Shown: positions 1 to 13,700, counted from the stretch's first letter. The stretch is 64,000 bases of DNA from Neurospora crassa OR74A (GCF_000182925.2 NC_026504.1:1054001-1118000); one strand, 5' to 3'. Notes: generated by a model not told the origin, from the sequence alone. Numbers and translations: made by a program.

Positions 1-589
1 GCGGCGCCTATAAGTAAAAGCGTACATCTTTCCTATATTAAGGAATTCGACGAGGAAGCTTAGCAACAATAAGAACGACGCAAGTTAAATGAATTGGAAG
101 CTCGATTATAAAGTATTGAGGAATGAGTTCGAGATTTAAATCTGAGTTTTGAAGAACGTGATTAACTATATAATAAAGCCGATCGAATTAGTAATAATAT
201 AGAATACTAAAAGGATTTAATGAAACGAATAGTGTATAAATTTGAATAATAAAAGGCTAAGGCTACGGCCAAATCTAGAGATTCCGAGTCCGATGACGAG
301 CCTTTAACCCCAAGGCGGTTTAAGAAAGTAGCGGAAAACCTAGTAAAGAGGATTATAGTATTGTAGAAATTGAAAAAAAGGATTGCAATTTCACCTTCTT
401 TCTTCGAAAAATTCGACGATACTAAGCCGGGTAGTATAGCGCCACCTCCTATCCCTAACAAATCTACCTCTAGCTATACACTTCCTTTAGTCGCCGTAAG
501 CTAAAATACTGGTATATATTTAGTAATAGGCATTGAAGGTATATTTCAGACTGCCCAATTCGATGACGATGAAGACTTTAGCGATATTG

Positions 590-770
590 GAGCCCCTAGT
601 CGTTCTACTACTCCTAGTGGCTCTAGAGCCCCCAATCGTTCTACTACTCTTAATCGTTAATCCGGTACTCCCACTAGTTCTACTACTTTTAATCGTTAAT
701 CCGGTACTCCTACTAGTTCTGCTGCTCCCAGTCGTTAATCCGGTGTTCCCAATCGTTCTAGCGCTCCTAG
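590..770. repeat. 39-bp minisatellite inside degenerate ORF
   Basis: About four imperfect copies of a 39-bp unit (13 codons) containing an AATCCGGTACTCC-like core and runs of TCTACTACT. On the minus strand it reads as Ser/Thr/Gly repeats, and on the plus strand as Val/Leu/Pro repeats. The unit length is a multiple of three, consistent with expansion inside a once-coding low-complexity segment. Confidence 0.7.
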
Positions 771-2224
771 TACAGTGGGTAGATCCTAGGAAGCTACTTA
801 AGAGGAAACTAGTCATTTTAATTTCAAGGATCCTGAAGACGATGCTACTTACCTTAGCAATTTAAATAAGGAAGACTTTGAAGAATATAATCGACCTAAT
901 GCCGCTCTTAAAACCCCCAATAATAGCTATAGCGGTAGCAAAGGCGCTTTAATTCAATAAAAATAGAATAATATTAATCGATTAAAAAACGTATACCCTA
1001 AACACTTCCAAGAACCTACCCGTACTAATCTATAAACTATTCGAGAGATTAATAATATACCCCTTCGTTTATAATATAACCCTATTACTAATAATTACTA
1101 ATATATTACAAATCCTAAAATTCTTAAAACTCTATTACCTAAAAATATCCTAAAAGGTATTATTATACTAAAGGATAATCTAGCCGTAATTAACGAAATT
1201 AATAAAGAAGTCCGGTAGGTATTATTTCTATTTTATTATAATTGGTTTTCTAATATTATTGTTAAGCGGGTATATAATTACTAAATCAATATTAGGAAGA
1301 TTAGGTTTAAAATCCTTTGCAAATATACTTTAGATACCTATCGAATATTGAAATCGCATTACTTAATTGTAAGTATACAATAATTTTTTATAGACATTAT
1401 TTTAAATAACTTTTATATCCTTAATTACGACTTAGATAATCTAAATCCAAATCCAGACTATAAGCAAGCCTTTAAAATATTAATTTTGAATTAGATTAAT
1501 AAACGCACTTTCAATTAAATTTATACTTATATTACTAAATATATCAATTACAAAGAGACCTTTAATAATAAATAATTACTTACTTAATTCTATTTGAAGA
1601 CAGAACTCTAAAATATAGGTCCCTATTAGCTTTAAATTATTAAATCTAAGCAAACTATAAATATAAACCATTAACTAGGCAAGTTATAGGTTACTAATAA
1701 GAATCTACGCCGGGATATACGCTAAAAATATAAATTTCTACCCTTTATACCTCGATACAAGGACGTTAAATACAACTAATTTATTAATATACTATTAAAA
1801 TAGGTTACCCCAATTATCAATCCGTCTAGAGCCCCGGATTTAAATTACCTTAACAATACTCTAGTAGATACCGACGAAATACCTCTTCTACGAAGAATTA
1901 ATAATTATCCAATAGTTAATTAATAACACTTTATACCGGTAGAGGAAGAATATAATATCTTTAGTCCAAGCTATCCTAATAATAATACAAGTGGTAGTAG
2001 CCGTAGCTACTATAAAGACAAGACTGGTCGTAGTTACTAAGGTGGCTATATTGACCATCGATATGACCAGCGATAGGGATACAGATCCTAAGGTGCCCAT
2101 AGCTATAGTACTACTAGCCATAATAACCAGAATTATAATTATAATAACAACAATTACTCTAATAAGCACAATTAATACTATAGCGGCTATTCTTCTCAAT
2201 AAAGCTACTAGAGCAATATAGGCA

Positions 2225-2355
2225 GGGGTAGTCCTCCCCAACATAATCTCCAATATCATAGTACTCCTAAATATTATAGTCCTCAGCATAATCCCCAACA
2301 TAATCCCTAACATAATCCCCAATATTATAGTCCCCAGTATTATAATCCTCAATAT
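2225..2355. repeat. Short tandem repeat (about 12-15 bp, CATAATCCC core)
   Basis: Repeated CATAATCCCCAA-type and AATATTATAGTCC-type units lie in tandem. In the presumed coding frame they encode Tyr/Pro/Gln/His-rich repeats, continuing the low-complexity tail of the degenerate ORF upstream. Confidence 0.6.
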
Positions 2356-3029
2356 AGCGGCCCCCAAAGTAGTCATTAACAAAACTATCAAATAGGCATA
2401 GGTAGAAGTGGTAGTTACAATTAAGATAACCGTATAAACCGTAAATACACCCCAACTCGACTATCTAAACAAGAACGTTAACACTAGGTTGGTAACTACC
2501 GCCGCGATTTTAGCGGGGTACTTCCCAATCCCCGAGATAGGCGTAAACAGCCGCCGCCTATTAGTAGTAATTGTAGTAGCTAGCGATTTTCGATAGTTAT
2601 CGGTATTATACCTCCTATTCCCAAGCGTATTCGTATACCCCTTATTATAATTATACCTTCTAATAGTATACTCGCTTCTTCGATAATTAATAAGTCGGAA
2701 ATATTGGACGTCGGTATAAAATCCTTATATTTTTAAGTTACACCTAGTATCTAGTATTATTAATATTATTAAACTATTTATATAATTATTTCTAATTAAT
2801 AATATTATTAATTTTAGCGATAAAGCAATTAGCAATACCTTTAGACATGCATTCATCGTCGTAGTCAGCGACACTTTCAGGCATACCTTCGTCGTATTCC
2901 GTAATATAGTAATTAGCGACATTCTTAGGCATGCCTTCGTCGCATTTAGCGATAGCTATACTGACGGTAGATTCTATAGTTATATAGAGAGGTAGATCGT
3001 CGTTCATATTATTCCTTAATATATTGTTT

Positions 3030-3300
3030 TTTTTATATAGTGGTTAATAATGATGGTGATGGTAATGATGGTGATGATGCATCTGAGTGGTGCATATCGT
3101 GTACGTGGCCCGTGCGCGCAGACTTTGCGATTATATGCGTGTATTATCTTGGCGGTTCAATTGGTAAGACTAAAGTCGCAATTGCCTTTGATATTTGCGA
3201 TTGTAAGATCCACCCGTGCGTATATACTGACTTTAACTGATTGAAATGAGCAAGAGCCTACAATTATAACTTCCTTTCTGTACTATTTTCACGACTTGGC
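3030..3300. other. GC-richer islet, no gene recognised
   Basis: This stretch of about 270 bp keeps CpA/TpG and CpG dinucleotides, unlike its flanks. Two overlapping frames are open for about 65 codons (for example 3,040-3,240), but neither encodes a recognisable protein. The best reading is a repeat fragment that escaped RIP or a spacer between two elements. Confidence 0.4.
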
Positions 3301-4990
3301 ATATCGTGGCGCCCTACGGTAAAATGTTCTCCGACAGTAAATTGCGAACCAACGGTAAAATGTCGCTTACAGTCTTATAACGGTAATATAATGGTAAAAA
3401 TCGATTTACCGCTCTACGACGGTAATGCGATTGTAAATAGGCTTCTATATACCCCTAGCTAAGTACGGGTATTATTTTAATAATTTTTAAAATTGACAGT
3501 CCTCTTTGCTAAAGAGGCGGGTTTCTACTTCCTCTTTGTAGAACCTTCTATTCAAATAATTATATTGATTATAATTGTGTACGCTATCCAATAGAGTAAT
3601 AATTATAATAATACTAGTTAAGAATAATTTGTAAAGTAGGAAGTGGATTTAATAATTGTAATTGTAGATTAGTTATTAATAGGAATCTTATTGAACGAAG
3701 TAGCTTAGAATTAATTAATAAAGGTAGGGGAAGTCTAATTAGTTAGTTAAAGAAGGAGAAAGTTTAAGAAGGGGAGGAAGTTTGAGAAGGGGAGGATATT
3801 CAAGAAGAGGAGGATGCTTAGCAGGTTAATAATTATATATTTATTTAATTATTAAATAAAATCTAAATTATATAATACTTTTCGATTATTAAAATGAAAT
3901 AGTAATGATAGTAAGTAAACTCAATTATAGTAGTTCTACTACCTTCGAAATAATATAAGTAGGGTAACTATTTGCTTATTTGTTACCTTCCCGTTTATAA
4001 TCAAAATAGATAGCGGCAGGTCTTTTGCCTAGTAAATAGTCTTGTAAGACTGAATTTGGCGGGGTGTTATTAATAATAAAGGTATTTGTAAGTATATTAA
4101 GCGCGTAGGGTATACCGAAATATTTCTAGTAGCTTCTCTTTTTAGTGACCAATTTTAAAACATTAAATAAAATAGCGGGGTAGTATTAATAACGGAAGTT
4201 TAATAAATATAGTAATGAGGTTTATAGTATTAATTCGGGTTCCTATTTATAATATTTATATATATATAGTAGGAGTAGTATAAATAGGTCCCGGTCCGGG
4301 GGCAGTTAATTATAGGGGCGGGTATTAAGTTATTTATGTTCCTAAGGACTCTAGACGGGACCTAATAAATTAGTAGTCTTAGTAGGGGAGTAGACTCTAA
4401 TAATACTATTAGACCCTACAGCCGGCTAGCCTTATAATTATTTATTGGTAAATATTTTATTAAATATACTAATACCTTAGTACTAACTTTATTTAATTAT
4501 TACTACTATTAAATATTTTAAATGATTAAATATTAATATAATTTGCTTTTTGTATAATATAACGTAGTTACTAGTAGCTACATCTATTCTATTTATAACT
4601 CTCCCTTTTATAATTAATCTAATTATCATTTATTTATCTAGTTTCTAATTCCTTACCTCCAGTTACCTTTTATATTTAGCTTCCTCTTTATAATTAATTC
4701 TACTTTTAATTATATATCCAACTCTCCTTTATTTATTAGACTTTCTCTAATTATTAATAATTAAAACCGCCGACCTTACAATACCTTATTAACGAACTAA
4801 GGTATATAAAGGCGACGACCCCCCTTTGTAGGTAGATTATATTATTAATAGACCGCTACCACTTAGGGTTAACTATAGTAGACGCGTACCTTTTCCCCGG
4901 ATTTACCTATATTAACCTAATTAACTTCAATATTTAAAATTAAAATTATTAAATTTCGCTCTACTAATTGATATTGATTATAATACAGTT
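3300..4990. other. AT-rich spacer, nothing recognised
   Basis: Strongly RIP-like sequence with no open frame over 60 codons and no recognisable element. A short purine-rich tandem (GAAGAGGAGG-like) lies at about 3,745-3,810. Confidence 0.6.
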
Positions 4991-5011
4991 ATATCTAATA
5001 CGAGGGCGGTA

Positions 5012-5231
5012 TATAATAATAATAATAATAATCATAATAATAATAATAATAATCATAATAATAATAATAATAATGATCATAATCATAATAATCATAATAA
5101 TAATAATCATAATAATCATAATCATAATAATAATAATGATCATAATAATAATAATCATAATAATAATAATCATAATAATTATAATAATAATAATAATAAT
5201 AATAATCATAATAATCATAATAATAATAATC

Positions 5232-5269
<38 letters not shown>

Positions 5270-5270
5270 C

Positions 5271-5323
<53 letters not shown>

Positions 5324-5324
5324 C

Positions 5325-5380
<56 letters not shown>

Positions 5381-5381
5381 C

Positions 5382-5416
<35 letters not shown>

Positions 5417-5441
5417 CATAATAATAATAATAATAATAATA
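5012..5441. repeat. Long AAT trinucleotide microsatellite with CAT/ATC interruptions
   Basis: About 430 bp of almost pure (AAT)n, interrupted at irregular intervals by TCATAA or GATCATAA variants. The long poly-Ile and Ile/Met frames on both strands are artefacts of this composition. It continues into a degenerate AATGAGGGTGAT-type repeat at about 5,460-5,505. Confidence 0.97.
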
Positions 5442-6069
5442 TTAATAATTACGAGGATATTAATAATGAGGGTGATAATGAGGGTAATAACGAGGGTGAT
5501 AATAAAGGTAAATTAGTCCTAATCCTTAAATATATTACTTAATTACGAATTAATAGATTTTTATAGGTATTATTAATTAAGATTTTTTAATAGTATAGAT
5601 ATTATACATATTTAGCGTAAATTTGAAAATCTTATGAATATAGACGACGTTCTTCCTATTAGGTTCGACGAAGAATAATTGCAGCTTAATGTCGGATATA
5701 ATAAGCGGGAGTTTGACCGAGAAATATAAGAACTAGAGATAATTATATTTAAAGAGGATTTTGTAAATGAATAGGTGGCCGAATAGGAAGTGCCCGGAGC
5801 AGATATTCTATAAGGTACTATAACCCGTAGCCTTATTTTTAATACGTTGGAATTAATCTACTATTATTACAATCAATACAAATTTTTATCGGATTTTTAT
5901 TTAGCCGTTGGCTTATATATTGTTATTAATAAGCGTTCTTAAAAGTAATACAATATATAGGTGGAAATTCTAGTCATTTTATATAATTGAAACGCTTATT
6001 TCTTTAATATTTTAAAGGTTCCGTAAGGAAGAAATAAGTGTTTCTGTCTAAAGCGGTCCAATACCATTG

Positions 6070-6190
6070 ATTGCGGAGCCGGGGGCCCACTTTCTACCCG
6101 ATTGGGAGATTCTAGGAGTTCAGCAAAACTCGAGGCCCGTACATTCAACTAAGAAATCGTCTTCCGATATTGCAATTGAAATTGCTCCTC
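6070..6190. repeat. Dispersed repeat copy 1 (pairs with 9,595-9,685)
   Basis: A GC-richer segment starting at GGAGCC, with the shared elements AACTCGA, GCCCGTAC, CAACTAA and TTGCAATTG/ATCGCA in the same order as at 9,595-9,685. The copies are diverged with small indels, so homology is judged by ordered motifs rather than full identity. Confidence 0.45.
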
Positions 6191-6349
6191 AACCAATGCG
6201 TGCATCGAGCTGCAACCAGTCGCAAAAGTTTCGCGGTTTTTTTCTGATTATTTTAATACCTATAATGAATCTTCCTAATAGGTAGTTATTAAGAAAATAG
6301 AAAAGTAAAAAGTTGTTACTACCTATATAATTAAAAAAAAAGACTCAAC

Positions 6350-6445
6350 TACCAATCGAGCTGGTAGCTTAACGGAGTGATTTAAGCTTAGATGTAATAA
6401 TTTACTTCCTTAGGTTGTAAGTTCAATCCCATTTGTGGGCTAAAA
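6350..6445 (+). other. Degenerate tRNA-like sequence
   Basis: The segment has an A-box-like GGTAGCTTAACGG followed after about 60 bp by a B-box-like AAGTTCAATCCC and a 3' GTGGGC that could be an acceptor strand. Stems are imperfect and AT-mutated, so it is a RIP-damaged tRNA or the tRNA-derived head of a SINE, not a functional gene. Confidence 0.35.
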
Positions 6446-6570
6446 TTTTATTTTAGAAAATAGAAATTATAGTATAATTAAAAATAATTAGAAAATGAAT
6501 TAAATAAAATAATATTCTAAAATAAAATGTGATGTGAAAGTAAATAATGGATATAGTACTACAAAAAAGA

Positions 6571-6645
6571 AAAGACAAAGAAAAAAAAAAAGAAAAAAAA
6601 AGAAAAAAAAAAGAAAGGAAAAAGGAAGAAAAAGAAAAAAAAGGT
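6571..6645. repeat. A-rich purine tract (GAAAAAA repeats)
   Basis: About 75 bp of almost pure A/G with repeated AAAGAAAAAA units. It lies about 120 bp after the tRNA-like sequence and would fit the poly-A-like tail of a SINE, but that link is inference. Confidence 0.7.
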
Positions 6646-6864
6646 TAATAAAAGTGAATTAAAGAAAGCGAAAAATATAGACATATTAAAAGAAGTTAAT
6701 AACAAATATATAATAAAAATAAAACCGAAAATTAGTATAAAGGGTAATAGGAAAGGATGTTTTTTATAAGTAAGAAAAAGAAAATATAAAGAAAAAAAAT
6801 CTTCTATAATGAAAATTTTCTAAAAATATAACTTTTGTTTTTAGAAATAAAGAAGTAATTCTAA

Positions 6865-6920
6865 GCGTTTCACTGTCTTCGTTGGGTATATAAGGCTCTG
6901 CCCAAGGAAAGACTATGTTT
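6865..6920 (+). repeat. Dispersed repeat, copy A
   Basis: It shares 21 identical bases (GCGTTTCACTGTCTTCGTTGG) and a further 30 bases with 20,701-20,755. The remaining differences are mostly of C/T or G/A type. Confidence 0.75.
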
Positions 6921-9479
6921 AAAATAGTAGACCTATAATTGATATTCAATACCTACTAAAATAGTTAGAGATATTAAAAAATCGTATAATATAACGATTA
7001 CTATTATTAAATATATATATAGCTAAAGTCCTATTACAAACTTCAAAAATAAAAATAGAATTAGCGAATTAGAAAAAGTAATAGTAATAATAGCAATAGT
7101 AATAATAGTAATAGGAATAATAAGAATAATTTAGATAATAAGAATAAGGGGGTAAAGGTAATTCTAATCCTTCTATAATATTTGGACCCCTATATTTTAT
7201 AGACCTATACTCCCTCTTCCAAACCTTTTTCAATTTGGATACTACTTCGATAGTACTATATATAGGTATAGCGCATTTTATGGACAATCTAATAGAATTG
7301 TACTATATACTTTACTAGTTATTATTAATTTAGACTACTTTTGGCGAATATACCTACTTTATTAACAATTTAAAAGATAATAGCAAAGTTATTTTCCCGT
7401 CGGATTTTATTTACTTTTATTACTATATAGAGAGCGGTAAATACTATTATTACTTATTTAAAGACAACCCTAACTACTATATTTATATTAACCGTATCAA
7501 AGTTGTAGGGAAGAATTTTATATTGGATATCGAGGAGTATACCAGTGAAATTACTATAATTATTAACAAGTATATCGATATTAATATCCCTTTGTTAAAT
7601 AACGAATTCCCTAATCTTTTAACCTATTTCTAACTTAGCCGATAAATATATTTCGAATAATATGAGTTAATTATATATTTTAATTAAAAATATTAAATTC
7701 TTTAGGAATAGGTTAATTAATTTATACCTATTATTATTAATTACTTTAATAACAATATTCTATATAATCCTAATCTACCGGTATAGACGGGAATGAAGGA
7801 AAAAAGGCGCTTTAAGAAATATACGATAGAGCCGGATATTAAATAGGAAGATAGGTATTTCTTTATTCGTTATATCCTAAACTAAACTAGCAAAAATAAT
7901 CTAGATAGGTATTAGATTAATTTATAAGAATTAGCTATAAAGTTGAAAATATTTCCTCTTACTTTTATACTACCACTTTAGGCACAATTAGAAATTAAAG
8001 AATTCGGGCGTAAGATTTTCGAGGATTAATAGAATTGAGTTTATAGTAGCTTTAATATTCTCAACTATCTTATATTAATATTTATTAATAAATTTAGTAT
8101 CTACTATAGTACTTACCGGTTTGTAATAGGAGTATATTAATCGCCGGCTAGGCTATCTTATAATACTCGAACTTAGAATACTAATATATTCCCTATCGTC
8201 TTAGGTCCCTATACTTTAAATTTTAATAACGTTATAAAGGCTCTAGGTTGTTTAATACCCTTAAATTAGGGCACAATTATAATATAGGTACAGGGACGGC
8301 TAATACTAATATTAGTATTTATATTCTATTATATTAGTAATATACTTTAATAAAATTAAAATGTGAGTGTAGTTAGTATGGTTAGCTATAAATCCTATTG
8401 TTTTTATTTTATTAGACCTGACTATATTATTAATTAGTAAAATGTTTTAGAAGGGTTTTGGTTAGAAATTAACTGCTATTATCATTAGTATATGTAGATG
8501 AGATACGAGGTCGATATTAATATTATTACTAAAGGTTATTAAGTAATATATAGAATTTAATAGGGAATTAGCTTAAATCGGCCTATATTATTCGATTTAA
8601 CGTTATCTTTCGATGTAATTCTAATACGGCCTCCCGATTTAGCCTATTCTGAATATAAAGGTATTATAGTTGAAACTTATAAAATGCTTTTAGAAGTTTT
8701 TTTGATATTAAAGGTAAGAATTGAGTATAGTTGCACTATACGGTATTGGTTATTTTTAGCCGGTTGGACTTCGTTACTTTTACTTATTTCCTACCTTTTT
8801 AATTATATTTTGATCGACTATATTAAATAGTTTATCATAGTACTACTATTATTTGTAATATAGTTTGATAAAGAGTATATTGAATTATATATATAGGAAG
8901 CTTGGAAATCCGTTATACAACTAGACCGTGGAGATAATAAGGATAATATAGTAGATGTTCGGTTACTCCTTAGTTTTATTAAAATATTAATTGTTATAGT
9001 TTAGAGCAATTGTATATTAATAAATATTAAGAATACTATTTCCGAATATAGTAAAATAGACTATTATATTTTAGCTACGAAAAATTAGTATACTAAACTA
9101 TACTATACCGCAGTAGAAGCTACCGCTAATAATCCGAAGTCGATAAATGTATTTAGATCCCGTGCCCGGCCAAGTTAATTACTTTCCTAATTACCTTCCT
9201 AACTATTATTATAATGATTATTGATATTGGGTATTATGAATATAGTAGTAGTAAGCGGTTTAAATAACGAAGATACTAAGAATATTATAATTAAAGACGA
9301 AGAAGGGGGTATAGTAGCTACGATTACTATAGAAGTAATTACCCTTCCTAAACGTATTCGGAAATATATTAAAACAGTACTACGTTCAAATATATATATT
9401 AAGGTATACTATACCGACCTTTACAAATATTATAGTCTACCTAATTTATTAAAACGCCCATTCCTTCACAAAGATTCGT

Positions 9480-9870
9480 CGTCGGGCCCAGACGTATCAT
9501 AGATCATCCACACCAGAGGTCGTAGTGCCATGGGCCTACATCGAAGCGAGGAAGGAGCGGCGGTTCTATCTATAGTAGTCCAAATACTATTAATTACGGA
9601 GCCCAATGTCCCAAAAGGGAAATTCTATCGTCGAGCTAAACTCGAAGCCCGTACGCACAACTAAACTCGCATTTGACATCGCATTCAATCGGTCATGGCT
9701 CATTAATATCAATCTGCATCGACATACAAATGGAGTATATTGTGCAGAGTATTTATCTCAACATATCTCCCGTTTTTCGCAAAGATGCAGCTTAAATTGC
9801 GGTATTGCAAATAAAATCTTATTAAGTAGCTGCACAACCATTTTACAACTTTGCATACGACCGTAGTTTA
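9480..9870. other. GC-richer islet containing repeat copy 2
   Basis: This stretch of about 390 bp escapes the AT bias. It contains the second copy of the short dispersed repeat (about 9,595-9,685). An 86-codon open frame (9,606-9,866) has no recognisable product. Confidence 0.45.
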
Positions 9871-11840
9871 TATACCGGGCCGGTATATCTCCCGGCAAAT
9901 TTGGTATTCCGGTAACTCGGTGTACCGGCTATACTACTATTTATATTATCGCCCAATCTACTACTTTCAATTATCACCCCTACTACTACCTTTAATTATT
10001 AGTACTAATACTCTTTTATCGCTATAACTATTATGCAATACTAAGAATTATCTAAAATTATTAATATCTATTAATTTAAAGCCTTTAAATAATTACACAA
10101 CTGTTTATACTATTATTAGTAAAGTATATTCAATCGCACAATACTATTTATTACTTCCTCGTTTACGGGCCCTACTGTAGAAGGTACAATACTACTACCA
10201 ATAACCGCTACTCTAAATTATCCTACTACCTTCCATCTTTCAATACCAATAAAGTAATTGCAATACTATTTACTTACTATCAACCCCACTACAAACTCGA
10301 CCATCAACCAGACTAATGGAAATTTCTAGCACCTATTAGCTCCCTCCCAGAAGGGTATAAGAACCTCGCCTCCCCCTGCTTCTTTCAACTATCGAACTCT
10401 CTCCTCTTTAATATATTTAATACTTCACATCTAAGATCAACCTCAATACTTAATCTCAAATATTTTTTACTATCGAAATAATTTCAACTTCAATACCATC
10501 CCGCAGTAGCTTAGGCTTAACTATTCACCTATTAATAATATCGCTTCCCAAAGTAACTATTCGCTACTAAAACTAAACGCCGCATAAGCGGTTTGGAACC
10601 GGGTTAGTCCCCTCCTCCTATCTCCCCTCCTATCTACTACTAATATTATTACAATAAAATATTTCGGTATCTTTCATTGCCCGGCAAAATATATCGGTTA
10701 TTAAATAGAATTGAAGAGGTATATAAATATTTATTAGTAAGTCCCCCCCCCCCCCCCCCTCCTTCCTTCCTCCTAAACACCTATCTAACCATTTACTAAT
10801 ACTTAACTTATATAAATTTATCTACCTTCTTAATTTTATTAACCTAATATCCTTATACTATTACTTCCTAATATCGATATCCGACATCGCTACTATCCTA
10901 CCCCACGGAATACCCAATTAGCAATACGTAGGCTTTCAGGACGAAGCTAGAAGGGTAAAATAATTAACCTCACTCACCCACCTCGGAAACAAGTTATTAA
11001 TTTGGACTAGGATGATACCTATAAGAGCAATTGGGGTATAGTAATAAGATTAACGACTCCCATTAGAATTACAATTCGCATTTAAAGTTAAATATTTTAT
11101 TATTCAATTAACTTATCTTTCAATTATTCAATTAATTTATCTTTCAATTATTTAATTATATAAAATAGAAGCAATTCGGAAGTATAGGATATATAAAAAA
11201 GTCAAACTAATATAAACTTTTATTAGTAAAAGAGATCCTAGTAGTTATATAGTAATATACGATACTTATTGTAATAAGACGGTAAATTAATATTTTAAAT
11301 CTATTCTATTAACCTTTCCCTTCCTATTAACCAACTAATTAACCGGTATTATTTACTTAATAGTAAATCCTTCAAAATGTATAAATCCTACTATAAACCT
11401 AGTATACCACATCGATCCACTACTTGCAAGTAAATAGTACCCCTAAGGGTTAAAATCCGAACTATAGGGGGTTGTGGGTACGATTTAAATTATACTAGTT
11501 AGCTATATAGCTAGTACTTGAGAATAATTAATATTTCCTTTATTATTTAGAACTAGACTCTTAAGCAAAAACGACAATCCTAAGCCTCGACTATTCGAAC
11601 ATTGGCCTCCAATACGCTATCCACCCTTATTAGCAACAAAAAACTTCCCAATAATATTCTATTATCCTCTCTAAACGAAGCCTATATATAGCGTACCCAA
11701 CGTCCCCTAATCCTATAAGTATTCCTCAATACCGCCTATAAACCGCCTTAAACTCTAGTATTTTAATTTCAAATTCTAGTATTTTAAGGTCCAGTATTTC
11801 AAGGTCCGGTATTTTAGCGCCTAAATCCCCGTTAACGTCT
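9870..11840. other. AT-rich degenerate sequence with a poly-C run
   Basis: RIP-like sequence with no element recognised. A pure C run of 17 lies at 10,743-10,759, followed by CCTTCC repeats. Pyrimidine-rich segments occur around 10,370-10,420. Confidence 0.55.
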
Positions 11841-11849
11841 TAACAACAA

Positions 11850-13700
11850 AAATATTAATATTTCTACTCAAGAATTATTGGAAGTTCAATAAGGCTAATA
11901 ATAATAGGAAATTAGAATATTTAGCCCTTATACAGTTATAAAATAAGAATTTGAAGTAAGAGGATAATAACCGCAGTAATAGTAAATTATCTAACTATAG
12001 CCTAAATAACTATAGCCCAAATAATAACCGCCGGGGCAATAACTACTAGGGCAATACTAGCAACTATAATTTCTTGAATAATAATAATAGCAATAAGCCG
12101 AATATCCACAATAACGACTTCTTAAACAGCGGGCTAAAGAATCTCTCTAGGGATAAAGCTTAATAGAAACCGAATTTTAAAATAACTAGGCTATTATTAT
12201 AAACGTTTAGAAGTAAGTAAAATAATGTATCGATAAATAACCTACCTAATTACTAATTATACGCCCTATTTAAGAAGTTTAATAACCCCCCCAATAACTA
12301 TTAATTTAGTAGCCAAAATCTTACCGGTTTAAAATATATAAGCCTAAGTTTCAATAAATTAAGGATAAAGTTATATAATTATTATTGAAAGCTCCTAAGA
12401 TTTTAAAACGAGGCAAATATTTATAAGTATAATTAAACATTTACAATCCCCTTACTTTTAATAATTAACTTTATTATTTATAGGATAATAAGGAAACTAT
12501 TTAAGCGCATGCCGAATTAAAAGATATTCAACGTAATTACCGTCAACAAAAACGCAAATAAAAAGAGGTTTTACTAACGCCTTCTTTAACTACCCTCATT
12601 ATACAATAATACCCAAGTCTCTAAAAGACAGACCTATCGCAATTTTTCGTATACTGGATATACAATTTACCCCGCTATACTCGCAATCGCCGTCCAGATG
12701 GTACACCTTATTGCATTATCTATATCCCTCTCTCTAACGCCAATATTTAGTTTCAAATAAAGATCTATGTTCGTTGCCATCAAGAATAGCCTCGTTAAGA
12801 ATATATTGATCCGGTATATAGGGAATTAAATGAATACCCTAATTATAAGTAAAACTTACTAATTTAATCCGGTAATATCGCTTAAAATATTCCCAATAAC
12901 AACAATATACCGTATTTTATCTATCTAGTATATTATTAACTATGCTACCCCGTTGACCGCGACCCCGTTACTAACTTTTATATTATATATATATACAACA
13001 ATCCCAACTACAATATCCATAATAAAACTAAAGTCTATATTTATTACAAACAAGAATATCCCCGGCGGGATTTCTTTAATAGGTATAATATTGAATATAA
13101 CTATTACCGGTTATACTAGGACTAAATTAACGAAAATAATAATTAGGATAACAATAAATAATATATTTACAACTTTACAAATAACGACAACAATTTCTTC
13201 GAAGAATTCGGTATTAGAAATCCTGCCTACCTTCCTAGAATAAAGAATCCTCTTAACACTCTAAATACTATATTTAATATCGATAATTATATTATTAATT
13301 ATAGTACTATCAAAACCCCTAAATTATAATTATAGCCACTAGGTCCCTAACTACTAAAAAGAGGCCGGCTACTAGGTATAAGAAGACCTTTACGTAAACG
13401 TACCCTTGGTATGCAGTTCTTTAGTATAAGTAATATTAAGTACGAACCTAACCTGGTATTTAACAGTAATATAATTGCCCGAACTATTCCCGAAGCCAAT
13501 TATTAAATAAATCTAACTTTTTATAAAAAGCTCGATATAGTAATTTAATAATATTATTAATATTATAAAGAAAAGTAATTTGATATAATAATTAATAGGG
13601 AAGGTATATATAATTAGTATCGCCGAGCCGATTCTAAATTATAACCCAACGACCCCTTCCTTTATAGTGCCGAAAATCAAATAGACTTTGGTACTTACAA
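11850..13700 (+). mobile_element. Degenerate Asn-rich ORF upstream of the Helitron
   Basis: Plus-strand frames give Asn/Ser/Tyr-rich protein-like sequence with TAA/TAG interruptions. A 96-codon open stretch lies at 12,953-13,243. The Asn enrichment is expected when Asp and Ser codons suffer G-to-A changes. It may be the N-terminal part of the Helitron protein that follows in the same direction, or a separate nested element; the boundary cannot be seen. Confidence 0.4.

Larger units (their letters stand above)
60..2720 (+). mobile_element. Degenerate retroelement-like ORF (unidentified)
   Basis: Plus-strand reading frames give continuous protein-like sequence broken by TAA/TAG codons. A Ser/Thr/Pro-rich low-complexity part (about 590-770) is followed by a longer basic, hydrophobic-patterned region (about 960-1,700) and a Tyr/Gln/Asn/Pro-rich tail (about 2,230-2,480) with YYSPQ-like repeats. 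The layout resembles a retrotransposon Gag-type protein with a low-complexity, nucleic-acid-binding tail, but no zinc knuckle or polymerase motif could be recognised, so the class is unproven. The element runs off the left edge of the window. RIP has destroyed coding capacity. Confidence 0.4.
5600..9470 (+). mobile_element. RIP-degraded element with plus-strand protein remnants (class unknown)
   Basis: Plus-strand frames read as protein with scattered TAA/TAG stops, clearest at about 5,630-5,960 and 8,180-9,470. The last part ends in a frame open for 93 codons (9,221-9,502). Its general pattern resembles large conserved ORFs found in fungal repeat families, with a soluble domain followed by a C-terminal basic tail. 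No reverse transcriptase, integrase or DDE motif was recognised. The interval lies between two diverged copies of a short repeat (6,070-6,190 and 9,595-9,685), which could be remnants of terminal repeats. Confidence 0.4.

Noticed and set aside
5012-5441. Repeat-spacer pattern resembling a CRISPR array
   Set aside because: Simple-sequence repeat without constant repeats or unique spacers, in a eukaryotic context.
4964-5516. Long open frames on both strands encoding poly-Ile/Met
   Set aside because: They are created entirely by the AAT/ATT trinucleotide repeat, which has no stop codon in some frames.
9852-9865. CATACGACC, like the start of fungal 5S rRNA
   Set aside because: The similarity stops after about a dozen bases; no internal control region or terminal stem.
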